In this document: one piece after another, positions 19,690 through 31,894 of the stretch
Layout of the letters: every line of letters begins with the position of its first letter
Position numbering within the stretch: the first letter of the stretch is position 1
Source of the DNA: Adiantum capillus-veneris
Taxonomy: Eukaryota; Streptophyta; Polypodiopsida; Polypodiales; Pteridaceae
DNA: 64,000 nt
Reading direction: 5' to 3'
NCBI GenBank assembly: GCA_014529385.2
Contig: CM043953.1
Location: 84,076,342 to 84,140,341, forward strand
Position numbers and translations under genes: made by a program
The notes under the pieces: generated by a model
The model's database searches: none
Told to the model about the DNA's origin: nothing
Seen by the model: the letters and a program-made list of their open reading frames with translations, nothing else

Positions 19690-19905
19690 ATAAGCGCGGT
19701 AATAAACACGGCAAACTAACGCAGTAATACCTGCGGGTATATTGTCGCAACTATTATCGCACTTATTGCTGAGAAACCACTACCGCATGCATAACCGCGG
19801 TAATAAACGCGACAACTAATGGGTAATACCTTCGGGTATATTGTCGCGACTATTACCGCGCTTATCGCTGAGAAACCACTACCGCGTGCATAACCGCGTG
19901 TTTTT
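19690..19905. repeat. Tandem repeat, about 99-bp unit, rich in GCGGTAAT/ATTACCGC
   Basis: Two copies share ATAACCGCG, GGTATATTGTCGC and GCTGAGAAACCACTACCGC; the last phrase is 99 bp apart in the two copies. The words GCGGTAAT and ATTACCGC also fill 63880-64000, suggesting subterminal repeats of one DNA-transposon family. Confidence 0.65.
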
Positions 19906-20541
19906 GCTGCCCCCGCAAATTTTTCTGTTTCCTTTTTACTTTGTTTTTCCGTGACAATGCTAGTGGTTATATACAACTCCTCCTATAGTGTGTGAAGGCA
20001 TGCGGCAATTCAGCTTCTGCGTCGAGGGTGAGGCATTTGGCAAGTTGAGCTTCCAAGGGGCAAGATCACTTGATATTTTGTGGGTCCAAAAATATCCTCA
20101 TTTCGGGTGCTTTCCAGCACAGAAGGAGTCCGGCCCCTTCTTCCCCTTTCCCTCTGCCTCATCGGGAATTGGACCCCTTGGTGGATCAGAACTTCCAACC
20201 TATACTTGCATTGTAATTTGTGAGTCCATTATTATTTGATCGGTGTCGATGAAGCTGGAGTGTTGTGATCATACAGGAATGAACTTGGCGAGCAGCGCAA
20301 TGGACCAACTCAAAGACGCCAGACCAATGCAAACCACCCACTATTTCAAATCCAGCCGAATTGTTGATGCAAAATTCTCTAGAAACTCCACCATTACCAC
20401 CTGCAAAATGATGGTAGCGGTGTTGCAAAACACCCTCTCTACCTGGTGCGTTGCTCCATGCATGATTTCTGCAACTTCTTTGACCCACTGTCTCGGCTCA
20501 CAGGAGTAGTTTTTGATGACTCTCTCAACGTGGCACTACAA

Positions 20542-20595
<54 letters not shown>

Positions 20596-21070
20596 AATCC
20601 ACGACCCCTTTCTTGCTTCCCCCATCTCCATGGCTACCCTACTCTCCTAAGTTCTGATACAAGTATAAAACCAGGGAGACAACTAAATGCTCTTCACGCT
20701 ATTTATATGAACCCCTTTTATCACATGTATGTCCTGGCTTTTTTTTTCCTTTGCCTACCCAGTCCTACCTTAGGCCTGACACGGATACAACCTACCATAC
20801 CTCCATAAGTCAATGTGGGTCTTTTCCTCTGATCTCATTGCTTCAATGGCACAAGGAGTTTCAAAAACTCTATTTCTCTTTTGAAGGGGGGAATATTTTG
20901 AAGATGATATGTCGTTGCAAGATTCATGGCTACAATACCAAGGTTAAAGCTTGGATATATGAAGAAGATGATGGGATAGAAGATGGTGAAAGGAAAGTGC
21001 TTAAAAGAACTAAACAGGGGAAATTTTGAAATTTGGGCCAAAAGAAAAAATTGATGCTTTGAGGGAGAAT
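19906..21070. other. No recognisable gene
   Basis: Unique-looking sequence with short chance frames only. It contains the (GA)n tract listed separately. Confidence 0.45.
20543..20593. repeat. (GA)n microsatellite
   Basis: About 24 uninterrupted GA units. Confidence 0.98.
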
Positions 21071-21400
21071 TTTTCTCAAGAGAGTTATTTTTTTTCAAAA
21101 CTCACTCAAACAAAGTGAGTAGATTAAATCAATCCCAAAAAAATACAACAAGTCCATGCTCAGCACGAGCCATGAATTCAAAAAGAATTACACAGGTACC
21201 ATAATTGTTCCATAATAGTTCAATACAACCATCCAAAGCCCCAGCAAGATCAAAAGCTGCAGGAGATTGCCACGGGTAACCAAGGGGCTCCCATCCCCAA
21301 AAGCAACCCCCCTCATGATGCATCCACAATAGATTACATAGCATCCTGGTGCCTTTGTTTGGACCATTCTCAAGAGATTTCAAAGCAACACTTCATGTGG
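21070..21400 (-). mobile_element. 5'-truncated LINE 3' end
   Basis: On the minus strand the segment ends GTTTGAGTGAGTTTTGAAAA, i.e. an ACTCAC...GTGAG stem-loop followed by TTTTG and an A-rich tail. The same terminal stem-loop occurs at 42410-42450 (plus) and 42495-42525 (minus). The upstream word GAATTCATGGCTCGTGCTGA resembles the GGCATGAGCTTGAG word in the other LINE tails. No RT is left. Confidence 0.55.
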
Positions 21401-22024
21401 GCCCATGAAAAGTGACATCCCTATGCAAATGGTAAAAAGCTGGAGATTTATCCCAAATTTTGTGATTTGAAATTTGTTACTTATATTTAAAAAATAAAAA
21501 ACATTTTTTCCCCTCTACCATTTTTTATAAGAAAAAAAATGACCTAAAACTTTCCCTAATTCCTACTTGTACAATTGCTAGAGAGGTGGTGGCTACCCAA
21601 CACAAGTGGGAGCACAATTGCATGGACCAGTGACGCATACAAGGTGTGTATAATATAGATAAAGGGAAAAGGTATGTCTTAAATATCAAAGAAAGTGGAT
21701 AGATTACCTTTCTTTTCTCTCTCTCTCTCTCTCTAAACTTTTTATGTTTGCTAACAACATGGCATCTTATAATTGAAAACAAATAAAATTCTAGTAAGAA
21801 AGGGCTTTAGAGGTAGCCTTTATATATTATCTCCACTTTCCTCCAAGGATGAAAAGCCCTCAAACATATCCCCCCTTAACTCTTACACTTAGTAAATACC
21901 ATATCAAGGCTACAAGTTCTAATTTTATTAACAACATGTGGACTGATGGTATAAAATATAGAAAAACCTTGTAAGCCTAATAGAAAGCAAAATATCTATT
22001 GGTATTGAAAATAGTGAGGTTGAC

Positions 22025-22150
22025 TAGAGTACAATTGGTTATAGGTGTATAGAGATTACATTTCCGTATCACTATGTCTGAATGCATAGTTTATGAAGGT
22101 GTGGATGGTTGCGTTGCAAGGGGAAGATGGCCTAGCTTGAAAACCCACCA
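22025..22150. repeat. Dispersed repeat, inverted partner at about 46370-46520
   Basis: GACTAGAGTACAATTGGTTA through GGAAGATGGCCTAGCTTGAA matches the reverse complement of about 46385-46525 with few differences. The two copies are 24 kb apart in opposite orientation; the partner abuts CACTA element 2. Identity unknown. Confidence 0.7.
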
Positions 22151-22440
22151 AAAATTACAAGAAACCAAAGCCATGCCCTGCCCTGTAGTATTTATGTGTT
22201 GCGCAAAGAAAATGCATAGACATGGAGAATTGGATGCAGATAATGAACCTTGCAGTGTTGTCAAGTTGGAGTCGTGCTTGTGTAGTCGACTCATCCACTA
22301 TTGTGAGTGTATGCCCTTTTTGCCACACACAAGACTAGAGTTAACACAAATATCACTTCCTTCATCACATGTGTGTCGTCAATAGCAATCTACAGTGGCG
22401 TTTTGGTATCACACTATGTAGAGCATCCTCTACCCTCCTT

Positions 22441-22791
22441 TCAAAAAAAGCTTTTAGGCCAACCCAAGTAAATATAGCGAGCCACAACTTGTTCTCCACT
22501 TGGCTCACTCTTTGTGGCGATGAATGTGGAATTTTTTTTATACTTCCCTACTGTATGCCAACCATCGGTGTTGCAAAATAGAATGTCTTGCAGTGCCTTG
22601 GTAAAAGAAGCATCAAGCTGTAGAATAGAAGGTTGTAATTGGTTGTCCCTATAGCTTCTTTCAAGGCAAAGTTGTGTGCCTTTGTACATGTTGAGGGTGG
22701 AATGAAGAGAGTGGTAAGATACCTCTTTCTGAGCAAGGACTTCCCTTGTTGCCTCCATTGTTTGCCAAAATTGGCTCCAAGTCAACAACAC
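22441..22791 (-). CDS. Uncharacterised open frame
   Basis: A 116-codon frame with reasonable amino-acid balance (for example LQPSILQLDASFTKALQDIL) but no motif I recognise. It lacks a convincing start and may be one exon of a decayed repeat-borne gene. Adjacent sequence at 22150-22440 and 22800-23260 shows no supported gene. Confidence 0.25.
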   Translation of the reverse strand: MLLTWSQFWQTMEATREVLAQKEVSYHSLHSTLNMYKGTQLCLERSYRDNQLQPSILQLDASFTKALQDILFCNTDGWHTVGKYKKNSTFIATKSEPSGEQVVARYIYLGWPKSFF

Positions 22792-23272
22792 ACTCCAACT
22801 TCTACTCTTGAATCACCCATACCACAAGACAAAGTCTCTGGCTCTCCATCACCTACACCTGTGCCCTCAAGCTCAAGAGTTGTTTCTCCTCCAAGCACCA
22901 AGACACCACCCACAAGGCTTGGAGATTCCCATCCCTTGACTTGAAAACTCCATTAACACACCTTCCTCCTACACAAAGCTTGAGCCCACCTGTATCTATT
23001 CCTTCCCAAGCCTCACATGCACCATCGACAGTAGAATCCCAAATACCCAAGAGCTCACTCACAATGCCCTACCCTTGCTCTTAATCAATGCGTTCAAAGA
23101 AACGACATACTATGTCTGTCTTCCTCCCATGTGAAACCTATTGTAGACTATTCCAATCAAGTACTAGGTCTTTAGGGAGTGTTTCTTTACTTTGGGCGCT
23201 CTAGACCAAAGACTGTTGGACGGACGTTTTGGCAAAAGGGAAATCCCTTTCAGTACTTAAAGTGGTCTTGAG

Positions 23273-24301
23273 TGTTGGGCTCCCGTTGATTCGGAGCTCC
23301 CGGGGTGACGGTGACCACCCGATCTCGGCCAACCGTGGCACGGGCCGCGGGGACGCGCGATGGACCCGGAAATGGGGACGACGGACGATGGGACATAGTC
23401 CTGACCTATATATTTCTCCTCACCACACCGTCTACGTACTACGGACGCGTATGGGGGTTTGAGAGTGCCCGGTAACGAGAGTGTCCCCCTCCATTTCATC
23501 ACATGGAGGTAATCGGGGGAGTCCGCCACGCACGGGGACTCCATGACCCAGTTTCGGGGCCGTCGGCTCATAGTCGGCGGGTCTCTTTCGACGAGCGTCG
23601 ACAAGGCGCCTCATGCGGACAGGTGATCCGTTTTGGACGTTCAAGTACTCCACGCGGAGGTCTTGACTTCCTCTACAAGCTCATCTATGCACATTCACGA
23701 ACGCACGCCCGACGCGCTCCTCGTTCGTAGACGAAGGTTGCGGCAGACTCATAGTCAGTTCATTTCGGCGAGCAGCGGCTCGGCGCTACACGCGGACGGT
23801 ATGTCCGAATTGGACATTTAGGTACTCCACGCGGAGACCTCGTCTTCCTCTTTGAGATCAGCCATGCACACTCATGAACGCGCGCCCGTGGCGCTCCTCG
23901 TTCTCAACCGACGGGCTGCTGGCAGGTTCAGCCCACCCCGACCCGAGGCGGTCCGGGGTCCACTTCGGCAATTTCCCAAGATAGCCCAAAGTGGCCTGAG
24001 AGAGTTCCAATGGGACCTCTCAGATACGCGCTCAAGGCCCGAATGGTCTCGTTCGCTCAACTTGAACATAAAGACGCTTCCGCACTCAACTAAACTTCAA
24101 CTCCGCGCGGTGCCACCAAGGCTCCCGTGCGTGTCAAGCTAGACGTGATCTCGGGTCGTTTTCTAGACGAGCCCATCAACGAGCCACCAAAGGGACTCAA
24201 GTCAGAGGATGCGAGCCTCCCAGCGAGTGAGCTCCAAGTTGCGGGCCCTTGGCCTCTTGGTGAAGGTGTTCATCTTGAGTGTCCCGGGAGTCCCCGTAAC
24301 A
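23273..24301 (+). repeat. 5' LTR of LARD-like element
   Basis: 1029 bp, TG...CA ends, GC-rich, with a CTATATATTTCTCC box near 23405 as candidate core promoter. Confidence 0.95.
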
Positions 24302-24302
24302 C

Positions 24303-24315
24303 TTGGTATCAGAGC
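24303..24315 (+). promoter_or_regulatory. Primer-binding site
   Basis: TTGGTATCAGAGC, complementary to the 3' end of initiator-Met tRNA, the usual primer of many plant LTR retrotransposons, one base after the 5' LTR. Confidence 0.9.
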
Positions 24316-27300
24316 TAAACCCGCGAATTCCAACGGCGGGACATCAAAAGCAAAGTATGCAAAATCTACTGCCAAGAAGATCACAGATGTGCGAGCCAGC
24401 GATGCAAACGCACTGGGTCACCAGGAATGTGACCGGGGTTGCAAAGTAAAGCGACTCCAATGGAATGTGGGAAGCCCGGCGGCTGATGCCCAACTCAAGG
24501 AATACACAGAAGACATGCCCAACAGGGGTACTTCGAGTCGTCAGGATACGTCGGCTCCAAACTTTCTTCGGCGGGGGCTCTAGGTGAAGAGACCCTCCAT
24601 GCTAACAAAGCAGCAATCAAGAACAAAGCAGCGGCCAGTCATTGGGCAGCCGCGGGGACACAATGCTAGTGTACCCCCTCAGCTTTCACCTACAATCGGC
24701 CTCCAGTTTGATCGGCCCTCAAGATATGCAACTTCTCATCAGTCAGGCTCGTCAGGAGTTGACCAGCACCTTGTGAAGAGGTAAGCGGACCCGGAGTCAA
24801 TCGTGGCTATCAACCATTGAGCTTCAACCTGGTATTGGTAAGGCTTGGCAGAGCGGCCCAAGGTAAGGGACCGACTCATTCGGATACAGCCTCAGTTGTC
24901 AACAAGGGCAGCGAGGTGACTTAGCATTGGCACTTCAAAAGCCTGCGTGGCACAGGCTCAGAGTCACAGTGGCAGTGGCTCAACTTCAGAATGCAACATA
25001 TGCGCTTAGACCCCTGTGGCAGGGTCACGGGCAGCGTGACAGGCTGTCCCTTGTTCAGAACATGCAAACCCAGCATCATCGAGCTAAAGGGTACAAGGAA
25101 TGAAGACGTACAGGGAGTGTGATCCTTGACATGAACATCGACGGCAAGTGCAGTTGTCTACAAGGGCTTTGAGCCCAAATAGCAATCAAGCTTGGACGGC
25201 ATCTCCAGCTCAAGACATCACAGGTGGAAAGAAAAGCAAAGCGGTTCAGCGGCCAAGGCCTGGGAACCTAGCCGTCATAGCAGCGGAGCTAAGTGTAGCT
25301 CTCACCAGAATCACCTGGGCAAGCCCCCGTGAGAAATCGGAACCATAGCACCGTGGATGGAGGGTGTGCTAGGAATACTCCACCCTCATGCATATTTGGG
25401 GCGGGAACCTAAAGACTAGCTCAAGGCCACTTCAGAGGAAGTAGGCACAGGTACAAGGATGCTACCACAAAATGTATCAACCGACAAAGGGCACAACGAA
25501 GCCGCGAGCTACAAAGCACCCGGGATGGGACGGGGTTGCTCATCCTTCTAAGTATCTCTTGGATTGTGTTGGGCACAATTCAGAGACGCGGTGACTTGAC
25601 GTAAGACAACACAAAGCAGCCAGCCACCAGCCAGAGTTTATCTTAAGATGACCAAGGCCTGCTTCGGCGCAGACAGAGCAAAGGAGTAGAGCCAAGGCTT
25701 CTTCACCGTGAGGGGACAACGAGATGTCACCCCTAGCATGTAGTCCAGTGGGACTCTCTCGAGGTCAGGCTAGATAGCCCCCTCCAACCAGCAGCAACAG
25801 CAGTAGCGAGGTAGGAGCCAAGGAAGGCCCTCCTCATCAAAGGCAAAGACAAGCCGGCAAGGTAAGGCCGCGCTAAATCAGCGTGAGGTCGAGAGTACCT
25901 CTTGAGGAGAACTCAATCGGCAGGTGAAGGCAAACAGATCGGATCCTAGCCCCAATCATTAGCGGTTGAGCTCGGAGCTTCGGCAAAACACCCGAGAGAG
26001 GTTGAGCCCCCTCGAGGCAAAACACCCCAACTCAATCAGACGCAAGCAGCAACCAACACAAGCAGGACCGAGTGCCTGCGGACTATCAGGCTACCATAAG
26101 AGCCCCTTCAACACACAAGAGACGGGATCTTCACAAGCAGGACATGTGCCTGCAGACCATCAGGCTATGTAAGAGCCCATCAGCAACAGCGAAGCCGGGG
26201 ACTCGATTTCGACTCGGGTGGACCGTGCACCAGCCAACAACGAAGCCGGGTACCCTGAAGTGGGCAGACCGCGCACCAAACCATACAGCAAAGCCGGATG
26301 ACCCAGAAGTGGTGGACCGAGCACACCCTCGAAGCCGGATGACCCTGAGGTGGTGGACCGAGCACCACAGCGAAGCTGGAGGCCTGCGAGCGGGCAGGCC
26401 ATGCATCTTTTTCCTTAGCACACAGATTCGGGGATAGCCCCCCACAAAGACGGCTCAACGCAAGGGCCACATGAGGACGGCCCCCTATCAAGAAGGCCGG
26501 AGGTTGAGTGATGCCTCCCGCAGTGACGGTCTACGAGATAGCACTGCTCATACACGCAAGCCAACATCAGCCCAATCAGAGTGGGCACATCTTCAACAGA
26601 AGAAGGCAATCAAGGCTATGTCCACCCCGACGGTGACATAGACCTTCAAGCAAAGACACCTACATTCGGGCTCAGACAGGAGCCCCTCCAAGGTAAAACA
26701 AGCAGATATGCCTACATCAGGCTCACAAGGAGCCATACAGGTACCACGAAGAGTACACCTACATTCGGCTCAGACAGGAGCCTCAACAGGTACACATGCA
26801 TCCAAGCCCAACATTCGGCTCAAGATGGAGCCTCAAAGGGCACACAAGAAAAGGAATGTGGTGCGACCACATCGGGCTCAAGAGGAAGAGCCCCACCATC
26901 ACCCCTCTTTCTTTCAACCGAGCTTCAACCCTTTATCCAGATCGCAGCGGATCTAAACAAGGGAAAACATGAAGACCCAAGATGAGTGATTCTCAGGTTT
27001 GTTTTCGTCGGCCAACGAAGGCAGGTTTGTTAAGAACAAGTCGAAGTTCTTCCAGAACTACACAGATATATGTGAGCACTCAGGCTCAATCAAGAGACAA
27101 GCTTCAAGCAGATAACAAGGACCAGAAGCGGATCGGCCAATCTTCTTCTCTACGAGTTACCTACTTCAAGTCTTGCCCTCAAGTTTGCGAGACTCATATC
27201 CGAACTTTCACGTTCAAGCGAGTCCTGAAGTATGCCAAAGCTTCAAGGTATCAACGGGATTGTCCCTCCGGCAGTCTAAGGAAAACCTTGGTTTGTATGC

Positions 27301-27840
27301 CAAGGAAGATATCATCTAGGCTTCATCTTTTTGGTCAAGGGACGGACCGGTGCTCAATAAGCCTAAAAGGTACCTTCTGCAACGTACCTTACTTCATCGA
27401 GCAGGTAAGCTCACCTTCGTCGCCATCCAGGAAGGAATCAGCACGAAGTCAGACAAATCAGCTTCCAAGAAGCAGTGGGGATCAATGCGACTTGATTCTC
27501 ACACAAAAAGACGAGAGCTGCATCGTCACTGCAGCTACAGGTAAAATATCCGGAACAGACAGGTTCCTCGGCATGGATCACGCAATCACTTGGTCTATGC
27601 CCCCCCAATGTACATACATCTATCATTCAAAGCCCCAGCAAAAGTGCCAAGCGGACTTGGTACCCACAGCTTTTTCTGCATTCAGCAAGCATGGCTGTTT
27701 GAGTTAGACACTGCCTCATCGGTAAGACCGCTCATGTAGCCCATTTTGGATTTCGTAGACGCACGTAGCTCTACACCCTCCAAAGCATTAACCAGGGAAA
27801 TTCCAACCCTAACAATGCTACTCTCGGGACGAGAGTTTTC
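24316..27840 (+). other. Non-coding interior of LARD-like element
   Basis: No retroviral domain in any frame. 26030-26180 and 26240-26370 contain imperfect repeats (ACAAGCAGGAC, CTATCAGGCTA, GTGGACCGAGCAC). The 241-codon frame at 26982-27707 shows no motif. I treat all open frames here as chance. Confidence 0.7.
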
Positions 27841-27855
27841 TAAGGGGGGGGTGTA
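27841..27855 (+). promoter_or_regulatory. Polypurine tract
   Basis: AAGGGGGGGGTGTA immediately before the 3' LTR start at 27856. Confidence 0.8.
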
Positions 27856-28891
27856 TGTTGGGCTCCGGTTGATTCGGAGCTCCCGGGGTGACGGTGGGAC
27901 GGTGACCACCCGATCTCGGCCAACCGTGGCACGGGCCGCGGGGACGCGCGATGGACCCGGAATGGGGACGACGGACGATGGGACATAGTCCTGACCTATA
28001 TATTTCTCCTCACCACACCATCTAGGTACTACGGACGCGTATGGGGGTTTGAGAGCGCCCGGTAACGGGAGTATCCCCCTCCATTTCATCACATGGAGGT
28101 AATCGGGGGAGTCCGCCACGCACCGGGACTCCATGACCCAGTTTCGGGGCCGTCGGCTCATAGTCGGCGGGTCTCTTTCGGCGAGCGTCGGCAAGGCGCC
28201 TCATGCGGACAGGTGATCCGTTTTGGACGTTCAAGTACTCCACGCGGAGGTCTTGACTTCCTCTACAAGCTCATCTATGCACATTCACGAACGCGCGCCC
28301 GATGCGCTCCTCGTTCGTAGACGAAGGCTGCGGCAGACTCATAGTCGGTTCATTTCGGCCAGCATCGGCTCGGCGCTACACGCGGACGGTATGTCCGAAT
28401 TGGACGTTTAGGTACTCCACGCGGAGACCTCGTCTTCCTCTTCGAGATCAGCCATGCACACTCATGAACGCGCGCCCGTGGCGCTCCTCGTTCTCAACCG
28501 ACGGGCTGCTGGCAGGTTCAGCCCACCCCGACCCGAGGCGGTCCGGGGTCCATTTCGGCAATTTTCCAAGATAGCCCAAAGTGGCCTGAGAGAGTTCCAA
28601 TGGGACCTCTCAGATACGCGCTCAAGGCCCGAATGGTTTCGTTCGCTCAACTTGAACATAAAGACGCTTCCGCACTCAACTAAACTTCAACTCCGCGTGG
28701 TGCCACCAAGGCTCCCGCGCGCGTCAAGCTAGACGTGATCTCGGGTCGTTTTCTAGACGAGCCCATCAACGAGCCACCAAAGGGACTCAAGTCAGAGGAT
28801 GCGAGCCTCCCAGCGAGTGAGCTCCAAGTTGCGGGCCCTTGGCCTATTGGTGAAGGTGTTCATCTTGAGTGTCCCGGGAGTCCCCGTAACA
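27856..28891 (+). repeat. 3' LTR of LARD-like element
   Basis: 1036 bp copy of the 5' LTR. It includes an extra GACGGTGG near 27890-27900 not present in the left copy. Confidence 0.95.
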
Positions 28892-28913
28892 TTGAGCTCG
28901 TTACTAAAGTAAT

Positions 28914-28914
<1 letters not shown>

Positions 28915-28960
<46 letters not shown>

Positions 28961-28983
28961 GACACAGACACACACACACACAC
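28915..28983. repeat. (CT)n then (CA)n microsatellite
   Basis: About 20 CT units followed by CA-rich units. Confidence 0.97.
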
Positions 28984-29033
28984 AACAAGACTAAGAGATA
29001 ACTCTCCACAACTCTGAAAAAAGTAAAAAATGT

Positions 29034-29035
<2 letters not shown>

Positions 29036-29078
<43 letters not shown>
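29036..29078. repeat. (TA)n microsatellite
   Basis: About 21 TA units. Confidence 0.98.
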
Positions 29079-29082
<4 letters not shown>

Positions 29083-29129
29083 TTTACTTATTCATAAACT
29101 CACAATTGTGACTGATTGTTTAGAATGTC

Positions 29130-30105
29130 ACCAAGAAATATACAAATCAATCTCAAGCTCATGCCGAGCCTTGTTTCAAATATCTTTTTTTTTCCCCGGT
29201 GTCGCCACCAAATGGTGGAGGTTGAGATTATATTAATAGTAACACCATACAATCTCTCCAAGCTCAAAATGAGCCAAAGAGAGTCGAAAAGAATAATCAA
29301 AGGTTACAGCTAGTTCCACGCTTATCCAATAGATACTAACAAACCATACTTAGCATCAATACTTAAGATTTCCGAAGACCTTTCATGGATTTCCACCCCA
29401 ATAAAAGGGCAACCTCAAGATGCAGCAACTCAGAAAACTACTATATATTGGCTAAACGGGGAGCCACCCACCGGAAGAGACAAAACAACCCAGCATAACA
29501 ATGCATCAAGAAAGGACAAACTGCAGCAGAAGGGGGGGAGTCTGGAAACTCCGTCACCTACATGTTCCGAAAAGCACCACCCACAACGCAGAACCCGCGA
29601 CCGATACAAGCTGCCACCAAGATCGGGCATCGTCGTTGAAGGGGTCGAAGGAACAAGATAAAAAAGGAGACCCATGGGAAGAGAGCGCAGAACCACTAAA
29701 GCCAAGATCCACCAACAAAACCTTCGATGAAGCAGTAGGCTTTTAATGGGGAGCCAAGCCCCAACACATGGACCCTTACTGCCACAACGATGCTAACCGA
29801 TTGCCACCCGAGAGGAAACCCGTGAGGGAGAACTCCAAGCCCAGTCTCCAAAACTGAAGACGAGCAACATGTAGACTCACAGCCGCCTTTTATGCTCTTC
29901 ACAGAGCCATTAGGGACAACCTTCAACTGTTCCAAAAAGAAAGGGAGCCGGCAATGGGAGAATTAGGAAGTGAGGTCGAGAGCAACCCGGTACCTCACCA
30001 CAGAGTCACCGCACTCTACAAGATCCTTGCCATCAAACTCTAGCAGACAGCGTCGCCGCCCATCCTGCCGCAAAAAACCATCCATGAGACCCACCCAGCT
30101 CCATG
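29130..30105 (-). mobile_element. LINE 3' fragment, copy A
   Basis: Minus strand. The 3' end near 29190 reads CCTCCACCATTTGGTGG (a CCACC-ATTT-GGTGG hairpin), then a GGGGAAAAAAAAA tail. Upstream of it is GGCTCATTTTGAGCTTGGAG, shared with copies B, C and D. The body matches B and D through the phrase complementary to GGGGAGCCAAGCCCCAACAC. The minus-strand frames are translated repeat, not a recognised protein. Confidence 0.6.
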
Positions 30106-30296
30106 GCCTCGTGCTTTTTGTAAGAGCACAAGGGGACCGTTTCATGCTCACACAGTTGGTTAGATAGGGCCCCCTTTTTGTTTCTCTTCTATGTTGAGGA
30201 GATGAACAGATTTTTGACTTCATAGGAGGTTATTCTGCAAGGACTGCATTTGCTTGTTAGGGGAGAGGAGCTCTTGGATGCTGAGTTTGCAGATGA
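30106..30296 (+). pseudogene. LINE reverse-transcriptase fragment
   Basis: Same sequence as about 37,830-38,000: a broken RT core including RFMLTQLVR and, by frame changes, the ...LLDAEFADDS segment with the FADD catalytic box. Too short and broken to be functional. Confidence 0.55.
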
Positions 30297-31560
30297 CTCA
30301 CATACGAAAGGGTATCAGAGTGAACAGTAGGAGGATTAAATAGTATTGCATCCTCTTGAGCCAAATGAACCAAAGGATAGCACCCCTCCATATCGTCCAA
30401 GTGGGAATATCCACCCCTTTACAGTTCCCAAGCAACAAGTCATTGACACCCACTGAGTGTGAGTTGATTTCCATAACACATAGGATATAGGGTTGGAGAA
30501 TCTTGGTAGAATCTATACAGAGTACAATTGAAGGGTGTTTTCAACTTGACTTTGGCGTCTTGGGAAAATCCCAATTTTCCTAGCTCTTTCACATGTCCAA
30601 ATCCCAAATCAATCTCAAGCTCATGCTGAGCCTTATTTCAAGATATCTTTTTTTTTCCAGTACCGCCACCAAATGGAGGAGGTTGAGAATATAATAAAAG
30701 TAACACCATACAATCTCTCCAAGCTCAAAATGAGCCAAGGAGAGTCAAAAAGAATTATAAAAGGTTACAACCAGTTTCAGGCTTACCCCTTAGATACTAA
30801 CAAACCATACTTAGAATCAATACTTAAGGTTTCCATAGACCTTTCATGGACTTCCACCCCAATAAAAGGCCATCCTCAAGATCCAGAAACTTAGAAAAAG
30901 ACCATATACTTGCTAAACGGGGAGCCACCCACCACAAGACACAGAACAACCCATCATAAGAGTGCATCAAGGACGTATCTTCACGAAAGGGGGGGAGTCT
31001 AGAAACTCCATCACCTGCATGTTTCAAAAAGCACCACCCTTGCAAAACCCGCGATCGATACAAGCTGCCACCAAGATTGCACACCATCGCTGAAGGGGCC
31101 AACCGAACAAGACAAAAAGGGAGACACATGGGAAGAGAGCACAGAACCACCAAAGCCAAGATTCACCAAAAAACTGTTTGATGTAGCAACAGGCTTTTAA
31201 TGGAGCCAAGTCCCAACATATGGATCCTTACTGCCACAGCACTGCCATCTGATTGCCACCTGAGAGGAAGCCCACGAGGGAGAACTCCAAGCCTAGTCTC
31301 CAAAGCTGAAGACGAGCAACATGTAGGCCCAAATCCTCCTTTTATGCTCTTCCCACAGCCAACAAGAACAGCCTCCAATTGCTCCAAAAAGAAAGGGAGC
31401 TGGCAATGGGAGAATGAGGAAGCGAGGCCGAGAGTAGCCCGATACCTCACTGTAGAGTCACCGCGCTCCACAGAATCCCTGCCCTCAAAACTCTAGCAGA
31501 AAGCGTTGCCACTCGCCTTGCCGTAGAACCATCCATGAGCACCTTTCACATGTCCAAATC
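30297..31560 (-). mobile_element. LINE 3' fragment, copy B
   Basis: Matches copy D (40035-41470) over about 1.2 kb, including the segment before the tail hairpin (30300-30590 versus 40040-40350). The tail is near 30655 and the purine-rich body extends to about 31,550. Same orientation as copy A. Confidence 0.55.
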
Positions 31561-31894
31561 CCTTGGTGCATTATCAACTAGAGCATATAGCTGTGCTTTA
31601 TCTTTATTGGGTAGGCCCAATTACATATAACCATGTATGTCCACTGCTTACATCTTTATTGCATCCTCCACTTTTTATTGAGCTTCTTTTTTAGACTTTC
31701 TTGAACTCCTTTTTTAGGTATGAAGGTGAAATGGATGTTTGCAACAAGCTATGCGAACTGAGCCTTATAGAAATTAGACCTTGGAGGAAGATGCAACTTA
31801 GACAAGACTGATTGTAGCCTACTGACACACCAAGTTGCATCCTGAAGTGCCTCTATTGAGAGTGGTTGATGAGACTGAAATAGATCTCCCCAAT
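31560..31894. other. No recognisable gene between LINE copies
   Basis: About 330 bp of AT-rich sequence without shared repeat or open frame. Confidence 0.4.

Larger units (their letters stand above)
23273..28891 (+). mobile_element. Complete non-autonomous LTR retrotransposon (LARD-like)
   Basis: Two LTRs (23273-24301 and 27856-28891) begin TGTTGGGCTCC and end CCCCGTAACA. They are flanked by the 5-bp duplication TTGAG (23268-23272 and 28892-28896). A PBS TTGGTATCAGAGC follows the first LTR and a purine tract precedes the second. By eye the LTRs differ at about 25-30 positions (roughly 97% identity), plus an 8-bp duplication in the right LTR. The 3.55-kb interior has no gag, protease, RT or integrase motif, so it must be mobilised in trans. 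Structure is unambiguous; autonomous partner unknown. Confidence 0.95.

Noticed and set aside
24316-27840. Open frames inside the LARD-like element (up to 241 codons)
   Set aside because: High GC, Ser/Arg-rich, no domain or motif, multiple overlapping frames; consistent with chance.
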